A stretch of DNA of 64,000 nt from positions 124,001 to 188,000 of the forward strand of contig JAGHQL010000018.1 of NCBI GenBank assembly GCA_020080175.1. Direction: 5' to 3'. Source of the DNA: Glutinoglossum americanum (taxonomy: Eukaryota; Ascomycota; Geoglossomycetes; Geoglossales; Geoglossaceae). Below are positions 46,836 through 58,114 of the stretch, piece by piece; the stretch's first letter is position 1, and every line of letters starts with the position of its first letter. The notes under the pieces are model-generated. The model ran no database searches and was not told the origin of the DNA. It was given only the letters and a program-made list of their open reading frames with translations. A program made the translations under genes and the position numbers.

Positions 46836-47005
46836 GGTGTACTTTAGAGGGTTCCCCGGCCTATATACTGCAACATATAAAATATAAAGTGATAATTTCT
46901 TCTATCTTAGGTGGGGTAGAAGGCGCCACAAAATACATAAATAAACTAAGCAGCCCTAAACTCCGTTACATGCAGATGTGTTGGATGGAGCTCCCACCGG
47001 GAATA

Positions 47006-49522
47006 CTATACAATTGAGTCGAGATACTTGCTGACGCTTTCGCCACCTTCAACACCCATTTCACTTGCAGCTTTGCGAATATCTTCCGCTGCCTCCGCTG
47101 CCCTCCCACCGCGGGCGATCACTATTCGTAAAAGCTCGGAGACAAGCCAAAGGCTTTCCTCGGCCTCCACTTTCAAATCCTTCTCGTCCGGCTGACCTCC
47201 CTCCTTCTCTAGTATCTCGTGTCTCTGCTGCGTAAGCTTCTCTAGCACGCTCATGACCCTCGCAAAACTTGCTTTCGTGTTGCTATCGGAAAGGTTTAGT
47301 CGTCTAGAACGCACATTTAGGGTCCCTAATCGCGCAATCTGGAGGACAATGATCCGAACTGTATCTTTGTCTGGATGCATACCGAACATATCCCTGAGCG
47401 CATGAAGGGCGACAAGCGTGCCGACTTGGTCTTCTATCAGACTGAAGCAGCGTATAATCTGGTCATACAGTTCCTTGGATACCTCGTCATATTCCCTGGC
47501 ACTCCATTTTGAATACCAAGTCACCATCTCGCGAAACAGTCTTCGGGGCTGGGGAAAGCCTTCCTTCTTCCGATTTTTCAGTATGTCTACATGTATCTTC
47601 ATACAGTCCCACAGGCAGGTGAAGGTGCTGATGTCAGGCTTGACGCCACCCTCGCGTGTCATGTTGGTGTACATCTGCCAGGCGGCTTGCCGGTCGTGAT
47701 TCCTCAACAATGAATATAGCAGGTGATTCATGAAATATGAGTTTGGCTTAATTTCGGCCATCTGGAGGTGTCCGCTGAGTTTCTCCACTTCGTCGAACTT
47801 GCTCCGTCGAAGATAGTACTGAACGAGGATCGAGAACGTCTCGATGGTTGCAGGCGGCACACGCCGCCGCAAAAAATTGGGTAATTCCCTGTGACCGCCA
47901 GCCCCGATCGAAGGCGCACCGGAAGTTGGAGAACCTGATGCATGCCGTTTTTGGACGAAATCCAGTCTCTCCTGGATCATACCCCAGGCCATATCTTCAG
48001 CTTTCTTTCTTGATTCCGCCCTTCCGGTTCGTAGCCAGGCACCAATGATGCCATTGAGATGTCTAGCATCAGGGTTCACGCCCCGTTCGTACATCAGTTC
48101 CACGACCATGACCGCAGAGTCCACTTCACCCATTCCCAGTAGCTTCTTCATCCAACTGCCATAGAAAAACTTGTTCTGGAATCGCCGGGGCAAGACCGTT
48201 AACGCTTGTAGAGACACGTTGCTAAGCTCTGAAGGGTCGGGGGAGGTTGATTGGAGGTTTGCCACCAGGTTAAGAGATCTCTTATAGAACGAGATGGAAT
48301 CCTCGCCTTCCGAGGAACTGCCCGCAAGCATCATATCTCTGAACGCGGCCAGAGCAAGATCCTTTTTCCCGGCATTTAAAAAACTCATAGTTATGGTGTC
48401 GTAGTCTTCCATACTCATTCGAGGTCCCAGCCGATCTTTTAAACGCACGTATAGACTCCAAGCCGAGAGAAATCCACTTTCCTCGCCCGTCTTATTCCAG
48501 GCTATAATGACAGGGAGCCAAATTCTTGCATCCCCTCCATGTCGGCTGCTAAGAAGGATATGTGCTGTGTTTTGAGCTCGCTGTGGATCCCCAATCGAAG
48601 CAAACATTTTTACACCCAAGCCCCAAAACTGTTCCGAGAACTCATCCAATACCCCAATTGTTTTGATACCTCCTTCCCACTCCGAGATGGCCTCTTCTTT
48701 TTCCCCTTCCAGAAATAGCGCTTCGATATACGCGATTTTCTGATCTCCTTTAATTTCATGTCCGGTCGCAGCCATGTCCTCCAATATTGCCTTAATATGG
48801 GCCTGACGGTCAGGATTTGACACTGATAGCCAATTCTGTGAGTCATAGAGGACATTCCATGCCTTTTGGGGAATTAAGTGAAGAAACGGAGGTAGGTTTT
48901 GCTTGCAAAGGGAATACCAGCGCCATAGTTCCTTCCGGGTGTTTGGATCAGCCGGTTTGGATGCGGCTTCCCCCAAAAATCCATTAAACTTATCCAAGTA
49001 TAATTGCTCTTTTCTGGGCAGAGGGCCGGAATCGATACGGATAGCCCGTGAATTTCCCTTGCTACGAGCCCCCGAAACTAGCTCGGTGGTCATCTGTTCG
49101 GTATCAATTGGTGACCCTTGGTGAGCCACGTTTGCTAACCTCTCCCCGATAGCTTTTTCGAGTCTGTCACGGTCTTCCCCAGATAGCTGAGATATTATGG
49201 GTCCTTCTCGCAAGCGGCGCAATTCCCCCTCAAGCTGCCCAATTTTCGCCTTCAACTTTTCTGCTTCTGCATTTACCTCCAATTCATCCTTCTCAGGATC
49301 GATTCGCCGACGCTTCCGGTTGTCTCCTGTCCCCGTCTCTGCAAAATGTTTTATTATTGTTTTCTGATCCGCTTTCTTTCCCTCACCATCATTCGCGCGT
49401 GTTTTAGCCCGGGACGCAAATGACCTCCGTGGTTGAAGGCCGGTGCATCCCAGAACCGACTGGCAGGTGAATAACATAGAGCTTCTACGTGCATATTGCC
49501 CTCGCAGAGTCAGAGGTGGCAT
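47006..49522 (-). CDS. Mitochondrial pentatricopeptide repeat protein (Cya5/Pet309-like)
   Basis: Likely mitochondrial RNA-binding protein for translation or stability of a mitochondrial mRNA; the target is not readable. One uninterrupted exon of 838 codons from the ATG at 49522. The N-terminus MPPLTLRGQYARRSSMLFT ... RRSFASRAKT is basic, Ser-rich and lacks acid, as in matrix-targeting signals. A charged coiled coil follows (EVNAEAEKLKAKIGQLEGE). PPR-type helical pairs include YDTITMSFLNAGKKDLALA, DARHLNGIIGAWLRTGR, ETFSILVQYYLRRSKFDEV and NSYFMNHLLYSLLRNHDRQ. The frame stays open to 49690 but begins there with TTG; an ATG at 49609 is the only other upstream option. It is divergent from ORC3. 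Confidence 0.82.
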   Translation of the reverse strand: MPPLTLRGQYARRSSMLFTCQSVLGCTGLQPRRSFASRAKTRANDGEGKKADQKTIIKHFAETGTGDNRKRRRIDPEKDELEVNAEAEKLKAKIGQLEGELRRLREGPIISQLSGEDRDRLEKAIGERLANVAHQGSPIDTEQMTTELVSGARSKGNSRAIRIDSGPLPRKEQLYLDKFNGFLGEAASKPADPNTRKELWRWYSLCKQNLPPFLHLIPQKAWNVLYDSQNWLSVSNPDRQAHIKAILEDMAATGHEIKGDQKIAYIEALFLEGEKEEAISEWEGGIKTIGVLDEFSEQFWGLGVKMFASIGDPQRAQNTAHILLSSRHGGDARIWLPVIIAWNKTGEESGFLSAWSLYVRLKDRLGPRMSMEDYDTITMSFLNAGKKDLALAAFRDMMLAGSSSEGEDSISFYKRSLNLVANLQSTSPDPSELSNVSLQALTVLPRRFQNKFFYGSWMKKLLGMGEVDSAVMVVELMYERGVNPDARHLNGIIGAWLRTGRAESRKKAEDMAWGMIQERLDFVQKRHASGSPTSGAPSIGAGGHRELPNFLRRRVPPATIETFSILVQYYLRRSKFDEVEKLSGHLQMAEIKPNSYFMNHLLYSLLRNHDRQAAWQMYTNMTREGGVKPDISTFTCLWDCMKIHVDILKNRKKEGFPQPRRLFREMVTWYSKWSAREYDEVSKELYDQIIRCFSLIEDQVGTLVALHALRDMFGMHPDKDTVRIIVLQIARLGTLNVRSRRLNLSDSNTKASFARVMSVLEKLTQQRHEILEKEGGQPDEKDLKVEAEESLWLVSELLRIVIARGGRAAEAAEDIRKAASEMGVEGGESVSKYLDSIV

Positions 49523-49689
49523 AGATAATAAGGATCCTAAAAAGAAGTCGATAATTTTGCATTCGAAGTTGCTACAATTGGGTGTTCGGGAACTTTTGCA
49601 GAGCCGCATGCACGAGTTTTGGCGCGAAACCGTTTTTGGGTCAACGCGTTTCCTTCGACCCTGACTGTTAGACAAATTGTGTTGTCTCA
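49523..49689. promoter_or_regulatory. Bidirectional promoter between the PPR gene and ORC3
   Basis: A 167-bp gap between divergent start codons. No TATA box seen. Confidence 0.5.
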
Positions 49690-52277
49690 ATGCCGATTAA
49701 CGGGGAGGCCCTGAATGGTACCGGACAGAACCTCCATGACTACAAGTTTACCGACCATCAGGTATACTCGAACAAGGAAATTTCTACGGATACGTAAGCT
49801 AAATGCATAATTCAGGCGTGCTTCATTTACTCGCAAGAGCCAACCTCTCATGGTGCCTCCAGGCGGCCTCATAAGAAACGTCGATTGTCAAAAAACACGG
49901 TAAATGAGGATGCGGCGGCCAACCCCTACCGGATTTTCCCTCCCCTACTCAACGGGTCTGAGAAGCCCGGTTGTGTGACATTACGCTTTGATACATATCA
50001 GGAGCTCTGGTCTGGACAAGAAGACCGTACTAATGTGAATATGCGAGATCTTGAATTGAATAATTGGTCCACATAAACTGACATTGTTAGGGAATTCTTC
50101 AAGAAACAAATGCAAAGACGCTGAACGATGTTGTGGTTTTCATAAAAACGGCGTCGCCTGTGGAGTCAGTAAGATCCAACATGTTGCGCAGGATTTATTG
50201 CTTACTGCAAATGAGGAAAGATACCATGGCAAAATCCCCACCGGCCTTATTCTCGCAGGGCCGGGCATTGCGTCTCACGGACTACTCTTCGAGCAACTCA
50301 TTACTCAAATTCGAGCCGAGGATATAGGCCCGGTGGTTGTTCTTACATCAGGAGAGGCTTCAAATTTAAAAACAATCCTTAAAAAGCTCATCAGGAAGAC
50401 GACATGCCAGGTAAACGATCCGGATGAAGACACAAAAGAGCATGAGGTTTTCGGGAAGGTAGGTAAACAAATGAATTAAGATGCTGAGTCTAGACTGATG
50501 GTATGGAAGGGACCTAAACTTTTGAGTTATGATCTTCAAATTCTCTACGATTATGTTAAAACCCACGATAGCCAAAAAGTTACGATAGCTTTCCAAGATA
50601 GCGAAGCCTTTGATGGTGTTCTATTGGGCGATCTCATTACCCTTTTTAGGTATAACACATTCCACCATCGCTCTGTGATATCCGGTTGTTGATATAACTC
50701 AGCTCTTGGCTCGATCGAATTCCATTCGTGGTGCTTTTCGGCGTGGCTACTTCTATCGAAATTTTTCACGAAAAGCTACCTAGATCTGCCATTCGATGTC
50801 TTCAAGGAGAGAAATTCGATGTAGAACGTGTTGAAGAATCATTGGAAAAAGTGTTTGATGACGCCTTGCTAGGACCACAGAGTGCCCTTCGACTAGGGCC
50901 AGCACTCTGCAGACAATTGCTAGATCGCCAGAAAGATCACATACAGAATGTGCAAGCTTTTGTTAGTGCACTGAAGGTAGGTAATTTCCGCCATTGTCAC
51001 CGCAACCCAAGCTAAGCTTGTCTAGTATGCGTACATGTCCCACTTCTACGCTAATCCACTGAGCATTCTACTTGCTGGTGCCAAAGCGTATGAAATTCTG
51101 CAAAAGGAGCACTTGGAAGCGATAAGAAACCTTCCATCGTTTCGACGGTTGGTCGAAATCATTCTCACCCCTCACTATGATAAGTACTGACATATCTACA
51201 CTAGCTTTGTGGAGAAACTGCTAGACGAGAACCGTCCGGAAATAGCTCGCTCATTGCTAGATGATGATGGCCTACTCTCCACACTAACGGAATACGCTAG
51301 TCACTGTCGCGATGCTACCGGTTGTTTGCTCGATGCAATTAAGGTCTTGGAGGTATCCCGAAGCTGCCTGCAAAGCAGAGCAAACATTCCCCGCTCCGAG
51401 TTATATGTCAAGGCCGTTTCCGGAGAATTAAAGGGGTCCGTCATTGTTCGCGACCTCCTCCTCTCCATCAAGAAAATGCCATCTGGTGCTCTTTCTGGAT
51501 TGTTGGGGAAATTAGCTATACATACAGGTGATGGCGGAGCCCTTGACGAACTCTTGATCGTGAACGACAATCTGCAGACTCTTATCAACTCTGGTAATGG
51601 CCAAGAACAGCAGCTCCGCTCCGAGCATGACATTCGACATGAGACACTTCGCACTACGGTTGTGGCGCAGAAAGTCGAAATTAGTGTGCAAAAAACTGCT
51701 CTCTCGAAGCAAGACTCCGCATACTCCAAATTTGTCAACCAAGTCCACGATATCCTAGAAAGTTACTTCTCGGCCCGCTTCATAAATCCCCAAGATATTT
51801 TCCTACACGAAATATTTTTCTACGATTTCAAATCCCCCCACCGTGATGTCTTTGCCCCGAAATTAAGATTTGCTATCGAACGTGCTCTTTCAGCACCCCA
51901 CGACTATTTGGGATGTAACTGTTGCGGTGTGGATGGGGAAGCACTGGAGTCTACGCAGCCACCTACCGCGATCCTTTACCAGCTCTACCAAGAGTCTGGT
52001 GCTCTGGTCAACGTGTTTGATCTCTGGTCAGCCTTCTACACAATTGTAGGCGGGGAGGATGGTGAAGATTGCGATGAATCAAATGCCCTGTAAGTCCTCG
52101 TTTCCGCTTTTCCTCCTGATCGGAGTTGTTGAGTATTGCTTAAACCTAGCGGCCATACTGACCCAATACAGAGCTTTGTTCTACCGTGCCATGGCAGAGC
52201 TAAAACACCTAGGCATGGTCAAGCACAGCAAAAAGAAGACCGATCATGTCGCAAAGTTAGTCTGGAAGGGGCTTTGA
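49690..52277 (+). CDS. ORC3: Origin recognition complex subunit 3
   Basis: AAA+-like, ATP-inactive subunit of the six-protein ORC that marks replication origins. Exon 1 (49690-49761) encodes MPINGEALNGTGQNLHDYK and FTDHQ, spliced to ACFIYSQEPTSHGASRRPH from 49816, the fungal ORC3 start with a basic KKRR patch. Later exons hold YQELWSGQEDRT, NAKTLNDVVVFIKTASP, IPTGLILAGPGIASHGLLF (ORC3 hallmark), LLSYDLQILYDYVKTHD, TIAFQDSEAFDGVLLGDLI, LFGVATSIEIFHEKLPRSA, and the C-terminal winged-helix part ILYQLYQESGALVNVFDLW and ALFYRAMAELKHLGMVKHS, ending AKLVWKGL. At least eight small introns are present. Borders in 50080-50760 are approximate. Confidence 0.93.
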
Positions 52278-52651
52278 TACACGCAGCAATTTCAGTGGTT
52301 TGGGTGAGCCAATGGGCGCAAGCATAGAGATATGTCTCGGCCAGAGAATTATTTCTTCCGAACCCAAAGCTCGGTATCGATTACGAAGCCAACGCAACGC
52401 ACTGATTGGGGACGAATGTTATGGATAATCATGCTAGCCGTGGCCTCCGATCATGACAGTAAACAGCACCTTTTATCCCTGCTAGGGTAAGCTTAAGACA
52501 CCCAAAACCAAAACTATCCGATAGTATCCGCTTCGCCCTCTCCACCTTCACCTTTTAAACCACGACAACACCACCCCTTCTTATCGTTTACATACCATAT
52601 CCCAACAAATTTCGAAATTAAATAGTACAATCTGTAATTCGAGCAATTGCA
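52278..52651. promoter_or_regulatory. ORC3 3' flank and promoter of the thioredoxin-fold gene
   Basis: About 370 bp. The last 130 bp are CA/TC-rich (CCACCTTCACC, CCACGACAACACC) and look like leader sequence. No further element recognised. Confidence 0.4.
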
Positions 52652-53706
52652 ATGGCACTAGCACCCAAGTTCGCCGGTCACAAGCTCGCAGCAACCCCGC
52701 AAGCTGTGCACACTCTTGAGCTTTGTAGGTTGTCCTGTCAATTCAACTGACTCCACAAGATCGATATCACCCATCTGGCTAATTATCATAACTCTTTACC
52801 CTCACTAACAATCCACCGCAGACCTTGACTACGTCTGCCCCGTAGGTCATCCCCGCCTTACGTGCAAAAAGAAAATCTCCAAGCCCAGCAATTGATTACA
52901 TTTCCCCTCACGGGCGCTGTGACTCCAGTATTCCAAGAAGCTATTCAACACTGTCTGCAACGACGTCTTCCCACTCGCTGAGAAGAAATATCCTGGGAAA
53001 GTTCAGTTTATATTTCGCCAACACATTCAGCCCTGGCACCCAAGCTCTACCCTTGGTACGTAGCTGAATCTTCCTCGAACGCCAGCAGGCACCCCGGGAT
53101 TCGGGGAAAGGAAAAGGAACTCACCAAAATGCATACTAACCCGCCGACAATACAGTTCATGAAGCCGGGCTCGCAGTCCTGAAACTTGCCCCAGCAGCGT
53201 TCTACCCCTTCAGCGCTGCCCTCTTCGCGAAGCAGACAGAGTATTTCGACGTCAACGCTGTACATGAGGCTAGGAACCAAACCTATGAGCGGCTATCGAA
53301 AATAGCTGGGAGCGTTGGCGTTGACGAAGGGGCATTTTTGAAGATGTTGTGGGTGGATGATAAACCAAGCCAGGACGGGTCATTGAACGTGAGCCTCGCT
53401 AAAGATCTTGGTGGTTCAGGGTTGAGTTCGCTGATGTCTCATTCGTGCTTAGATTGGCAATGGGGTTACGGATGACTTGAAATTGTTGGTCAAGGCAAGT
53501 ACACGCCTAACCCCATTATTTAACCCGCCTCCGGGTGCAATTTTATCTCAGGCTAATATTCTTTGCCTTTACTCATATAGGCAGGGAGACTGGTAGGCGT
53601 CCATGTCAGCCCAACAGTGATTTTCAATGGTATCGTGGAGAATTCTATATCTAGTGGTTGGACTACGGACCAGTGGGACGAGTGGCTGCAGAAAGTTATC
53701 GTTTAA
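52652..53706 (+). CDS. Thioredoxin-fold (DsbA-like) protein with a CPYS site
   Basis: Predicted soluble thiol-redox protein; cellular role unknown. Exons 52652-52724, 52822-52841 (20 nt), 52929-53055, 53156-53388, 53453-53494 and 53581-53706 give 206 residues. It starts MALAPKFAGHKLAATPQAV; the active-site strand LDYVCPYSKKLFNTV has Cys-Pro-Tyr-Ser, a one-cysteine version of the DsbA CxxC. Conserved family segments follow: FIFRQHIQPWHPSSTLVHE, EYFDVNAVHEARNQTYERL and the cis-proline loop HVSPTVIFNG. The micro-exon encodes LDYVCP and so carries the catalytic cysteine. The last intron is ambiguous: either GC-AG (AAG|GCAAGT, giving KAGRLVG) or GT-AG four bases on (KARRLVG). No signal peptide. 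Confidence 0.85.
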
Positions 53707-54767
53707 ATTCCCACAGCCCATTTGGGCATTACCAGCTTCTATTTTATGTTTTCTCTTGACCCTATCATCGTTTGGCAGGACGTCAATTACTCAATTTAAC
53801 GCAGACTATACTTACCTTCGGGCAATATGGAAAATGGAAAACTGAAAGCGACGGATATTTACCTCTACAACATCACCTCCTCCATTGACGTACGATGACA
53901 TCCTACACTCTCAATCTTTTAAGGGGTAGTTACCTGAACACCTCACGCCTCAGGCAGGTGCCATAAAAGCTAATGTGCAAAACATTACATACAGTGTTGT
54001 CTTTGGGTGGGAACCCTATAGCTCTGAGAGCTGCTAAATGCGTTGGAGGGTATATAAAATTGGGCAAATACCAAGATCTTGGTACATGTACTCCAACGTC
54101 GCCCGTAGCAGGTATATCCAAGCATAGTCTGGTGGCGCAATTGATCCGCTCTAACCGTTGTCATTATAGTAGAATAAGCTCAGAGAACTCCGTTGTATTT
54201 TTTCTCGCAAGTAGTTTGCCAGATAGTCATAGCTTGCCAACGACGGATCCGCACCCAGCGTTGAACCTCCCTAGAGCTCTAGCTCTAGCGGTGTTGTGAG
54301 ACCCCACTAGCGAGCTCAACGGTGGGAGCAGTCATCCAAAAGAAAAGACCCTAATATCTTCAATCGGTTTCCTATCCTGCTGGAGTTGCATCGGCCAACT
54401 ACACACCTCATCCATTTGGCATGGAAAGCCCCCCTCACGACCTCCCCGTTCGGATGACATCCCCCCAAAAAAGACTAAAATTAAAGCCCGAAGCCATGAA
54501 AGTTCTCAGGTATTCTCGCCGTGGGTCGAACGGATCGGAGTAATTATCCGGAGGGCAAATCGGCATGCTTCACGGCCAGTCTCCCAGAATCTATCGCTAG
54601 AACCCGAGGGGGATACCACAGGATGACATTTACGTTCCCACGGACTTCTACCAGACGTACTAGTCCTCTCAACGATTCAAGGGGACTTAATTTATACAGT
54701 TGGTTAACCCTAAATAAAATCGTACAGGTATTTCCTAGGTAAAAAAAAGGAGTAGTTTGCGAAAAGT
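53707..54767. other. Convergent intergenic region, nothing recognised
   Basis: 1.06 kb between two converging genes, with only short frames and no repeats of note. Confidence 0.5.
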
Positions 54768-56688
54768 TCAGCCACCAACAACGCCATCAAAACCAGAGCC
54801 ACGCTGCTTTTTTAGGATTCTAATCTTCGGCTCCATTTTAATTTCTATCCACCAACCACGAGTAATTTTGCTCCTTAAAAAGTCTCTCAGACTAGTCAAG
54901 AGACTTGCAAAGTTTGACATTCCTCCTTTGCCTTCCACGTCCCTGCTCCTGCTCTCTCCTGGATGTAAAAGATGTAACCCCGCAAACCCATCCACCTGAT
55001 CGACAACCTCCCAATTTCCTATGACCTTCTCCGGTCGCTCTGCAAGCGCATAGTCGAATTTCTCCCAGAAAGGAGGATATAGGAGCTTTTGTTCGTCATC
55101 CGTTTTGTCGTAGCGCAGCAGGCTCTGTGGAGGCATTTGCATGAAGCGTGTGACACCCGTCATACAGGTCATGACGTCAAGGTGGATATTAACAATCTCC
55201 CTCGAGCCAAGTGTGAGCCTATGGACCTTATCTAGTGCCAGAGCGCCAGGGTAGTTAAGACTAGATATTCCAAGCATCGCCAGACTCACACCAAACGACG
55301 CCAGTGTCGAGGCGACGAGCGTAAGAGACAGAAAGCGGTAAACGATTGACTTCGTCCTGCGCGTCCAGACCCAGTTCGCGCCTATAGCTGCCATGGCCGT
55401 TAGGCCGGGAAGCGTATAGATGACGAACCTCCACTCCTTATGAGGCAAGATGCTGTAAACCCCAACAAAAATCGAGATAGGGATCAGAATGTCGAGGCCG
55501 GCCTTCCGCGTGGGCTTCAGGGCCACGGCAAGCGGTATACAGACTTGTGCCGCAACGGGATTCATGAGCAATCGCGGGAGAGCATTTCCGAAGTAAGTCC
55601 ACCATGGGCTGGTCCCCCAGTCAGAGGACTTTCCTTCAATTGTATTGAAGTAGAATCCTGCTAGCTCTGGCCAGAGAGGAATTTTCTGCCAGAAGAACGA
55701 GTCGACTGGTACGGTCACTAACAGTCCAGCAATGACACCTGCTATACCGGCGGGAACAACTACTCGCGTGAGGGAGAGTCGCCCCCGCAACAAACCATAG
55801 CCCACCTGTGCGGCTAATAGTATGGCAATTTCCGAACGGAAGACAATCGCAGTGATAGTTAATAGATATATAGATAGTTTATGCCTGCTAGATATGGAGG
55901 GTGGGGCCGCGGGAATCGGTAGGAAGCCCCGCATTGCCACAGTGCCTATATTTCTCAGTGCACCACTCTCAAGACTCAAGAGCAAGAGGGTAGGGAGGGT
56001 AAAGACCTACTGAGACCAAATGCAAACATATTTGGGAGCATCCTGGAGGCATAATACATCAAATGAAATTGACTAGCGTGGATGAGTAGGTACCAATTTC
56101 CGGTACTCCTGCCGAAGGCTTTCGAGACTCCATCTCTGTAGAATAGGAGCGCGCAAGCGTTGGAAAGGCCAAGGATAGCTCGGACTGCCAACGGCGTAAC
56201 CAGTCAGCACATATCCCGAAAAATAAGATCAAACGCGCCCCCAAAACGGAACCCAAAAGGCCGAATCGTCAGACCCATAGGAAATTCCCGAAAAACATCA
56301 AGAGGGCTCGGTAATACCAATAGCCTGTCTCTGCCCCCCTACCAGCCCTAACAGCCAAATCACCGGTCTACCTAACCCCGCCAACAACACCGCACCAACA
56401 AACGTCCTCGGAACCGGACCCGAAAACTCAGAGTGGTCATAACTTGTCAATTGGGGACCAGGATCGAATACGCTCGGAATGCCGTAGGTGATGATGTCGT
56501 GCGTAGCTTGGGTATTGAACGACTCCTCAACCTTCGTGAAGGGAGCCACGTAGAGATGGAGCAGAACAATGGCTGGGATCAGCAGGGCGAGGAATGTGCC
56601 TGCAGCCAACACGCGGTTAGATCGTTAAGGAATAGACATGGATATCTGAGCTTCGTCCGGAGGGGAACGGCTCACCGAGCGCGGTCAT
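54768..56688 (-). CDS. ALG12: ALG12 alpha-1,6-mannosyltransferase
   Basis: ER-membrane GT22 enzyme that adds the eighth mannose, in alpha-1,6 linkage, to the dolichol-linked N-glycan precursor. The first exon is 13 nt (56688-56676, MTAL plus one base), joined to [19 protein letters not shown] at 56599. Exon 2 holds the GT22 signature region [19 protein letters not shown] and [14 protein letters not shown]. The next exons give [17 protein letters not shown] and [18 protein letters not shown], then [31 protein letters not shown] and [17 protein letters not shown], where HKEWRF is the family motif. About ten membrane helices. The final 60 residues are soluble and variable. Exon edges between 56300 and 55940 are approximate. 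Confidence 0.92.
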
Positions 56689-58114
56689 GGTGTTGGGTTG
56701 CCGCAAGGCCGACAGGTTAATTGTGCAATTGACGTCCCGAGATCCTCCAGCGCCGACCCGTGGTTTAAAAAGCCGATGCTGCCGCACGGCTCTTTCTTCG
56801 TTGGGTGTTCATCAAGAACGACAGATGGGGTAACCGCGTTCGGGAGTCGGAGCGTTCTCGAGGTGCTATAACGGTTTTTGGGCACTCGCTTGGCTGTAAC
56901 TTAGCACCTTGCGTGGGGGCGCGGAATAAAGATGATCCTTAGAGCAGCAAGGGGTGATGAATGGAATACGTGACATCAAGCATCCGCGAAAGCATTTCCT
57001 CTCCTCTGTGCAAGCCTCTCGGCCACCGACGAAATGATGTTATTCGGTCTCGGAAACCTCTTTTATGGTGCCTATGCCTCCCTGTAAAACTTCCGTCGCA
57101 GTTCGACTAATGCATTTTCTCACAAGTGTCCATCCTCCTCGTTAACGCCATCGCCATCCTGTCGGAGGATCGTTTTCTCGCCAGAAGTACGCATTTTCCT
57201 GCCATCCTCCCTTATGGAAAGGTACTTACATCGCGTAGTCGGCTGGTCGGCGTTATCGAGTGAGCCGTCCTTTGGCGGTGGAGCGGATCCTACGAGCGTC
57301 AAGGCACGGATCGTGAATCTGATTGCATCGGTGAGGACGTTGATGAGAAGTATGTAAATGCGCGGATGATGTGGAATGTGTGGCTAATATATGGATGTTC
57401 TGCTTTGCAGTACCCCTGATCGTGATAAACACACTGGTCATCGTCTACGAGCTTGTGCTTGGTTGAGGGACGGGAGACTTGGTCGACGGCGTTCGAAAAT
57501 TTTGCATAATGTCCCTGCTCTCTGTACATACAGTACCTCACGACGCACATCAGAAGCGAGCATTGCGATGAAGTGGGTGTTCGGGGATTCTATCGCCTTT
57601 GGGAGTTTGGGATAGTTGGAATTTGAACAGACCTTTATTGTACCTTTCGAGATTCTTTCGTTTCGCTACAATAAAATTACACGTAGAGGTTATGTGAAAG
57701 GCTGTCTAAGTATCTTGCAGCTGGGGAATGCATATATCGAAAAAAAAAAAGAGACTATGAGCGCTTTGATATCAGAGCAACTCTATAAACAATCCTCCAA
57801 ACAGTATGCAAGACCAGTATTGAGACAGATGCTTTTGGGTGGACAACGTATAAAATCTCCACATCCACCAAGAGCAGCGCCGAACCGAACGGGCAATCAC
57901 TTGTGGTGTCACAACCGCTACTGACTCGAATTAACCATCCGACCTTTATATAGACTCCGGTACGCCGCTGAAATGGTATCCTGATATGAGTTCGGAAATC
58001 GGACGGATCCAGCAATCCTAATATCCGGGGAAGGTGCAGCACTTCGCCAATCCATTAAACAACCGATCCGCCACAGGCCGGTAAGCTTGCCCTCACTTGA
58101 AATGGGGGCAGCAC
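56689..58114. other. Intergenic region, nothing recognised
   Basis: 1.4 kb between the ALG12 5' end and the deubiquitinase 3' end. It contains the ALG12 promoter, an A11 run near 57742 and short frames without family resemblance. Confidence 0.5.

Noticed and set aside
49523-49690. Upstream extension of the PPR protein
   Set aside because: The frame opens with TTG, lacks mitochondrial-signal character and would run through the ORC3 promoter.
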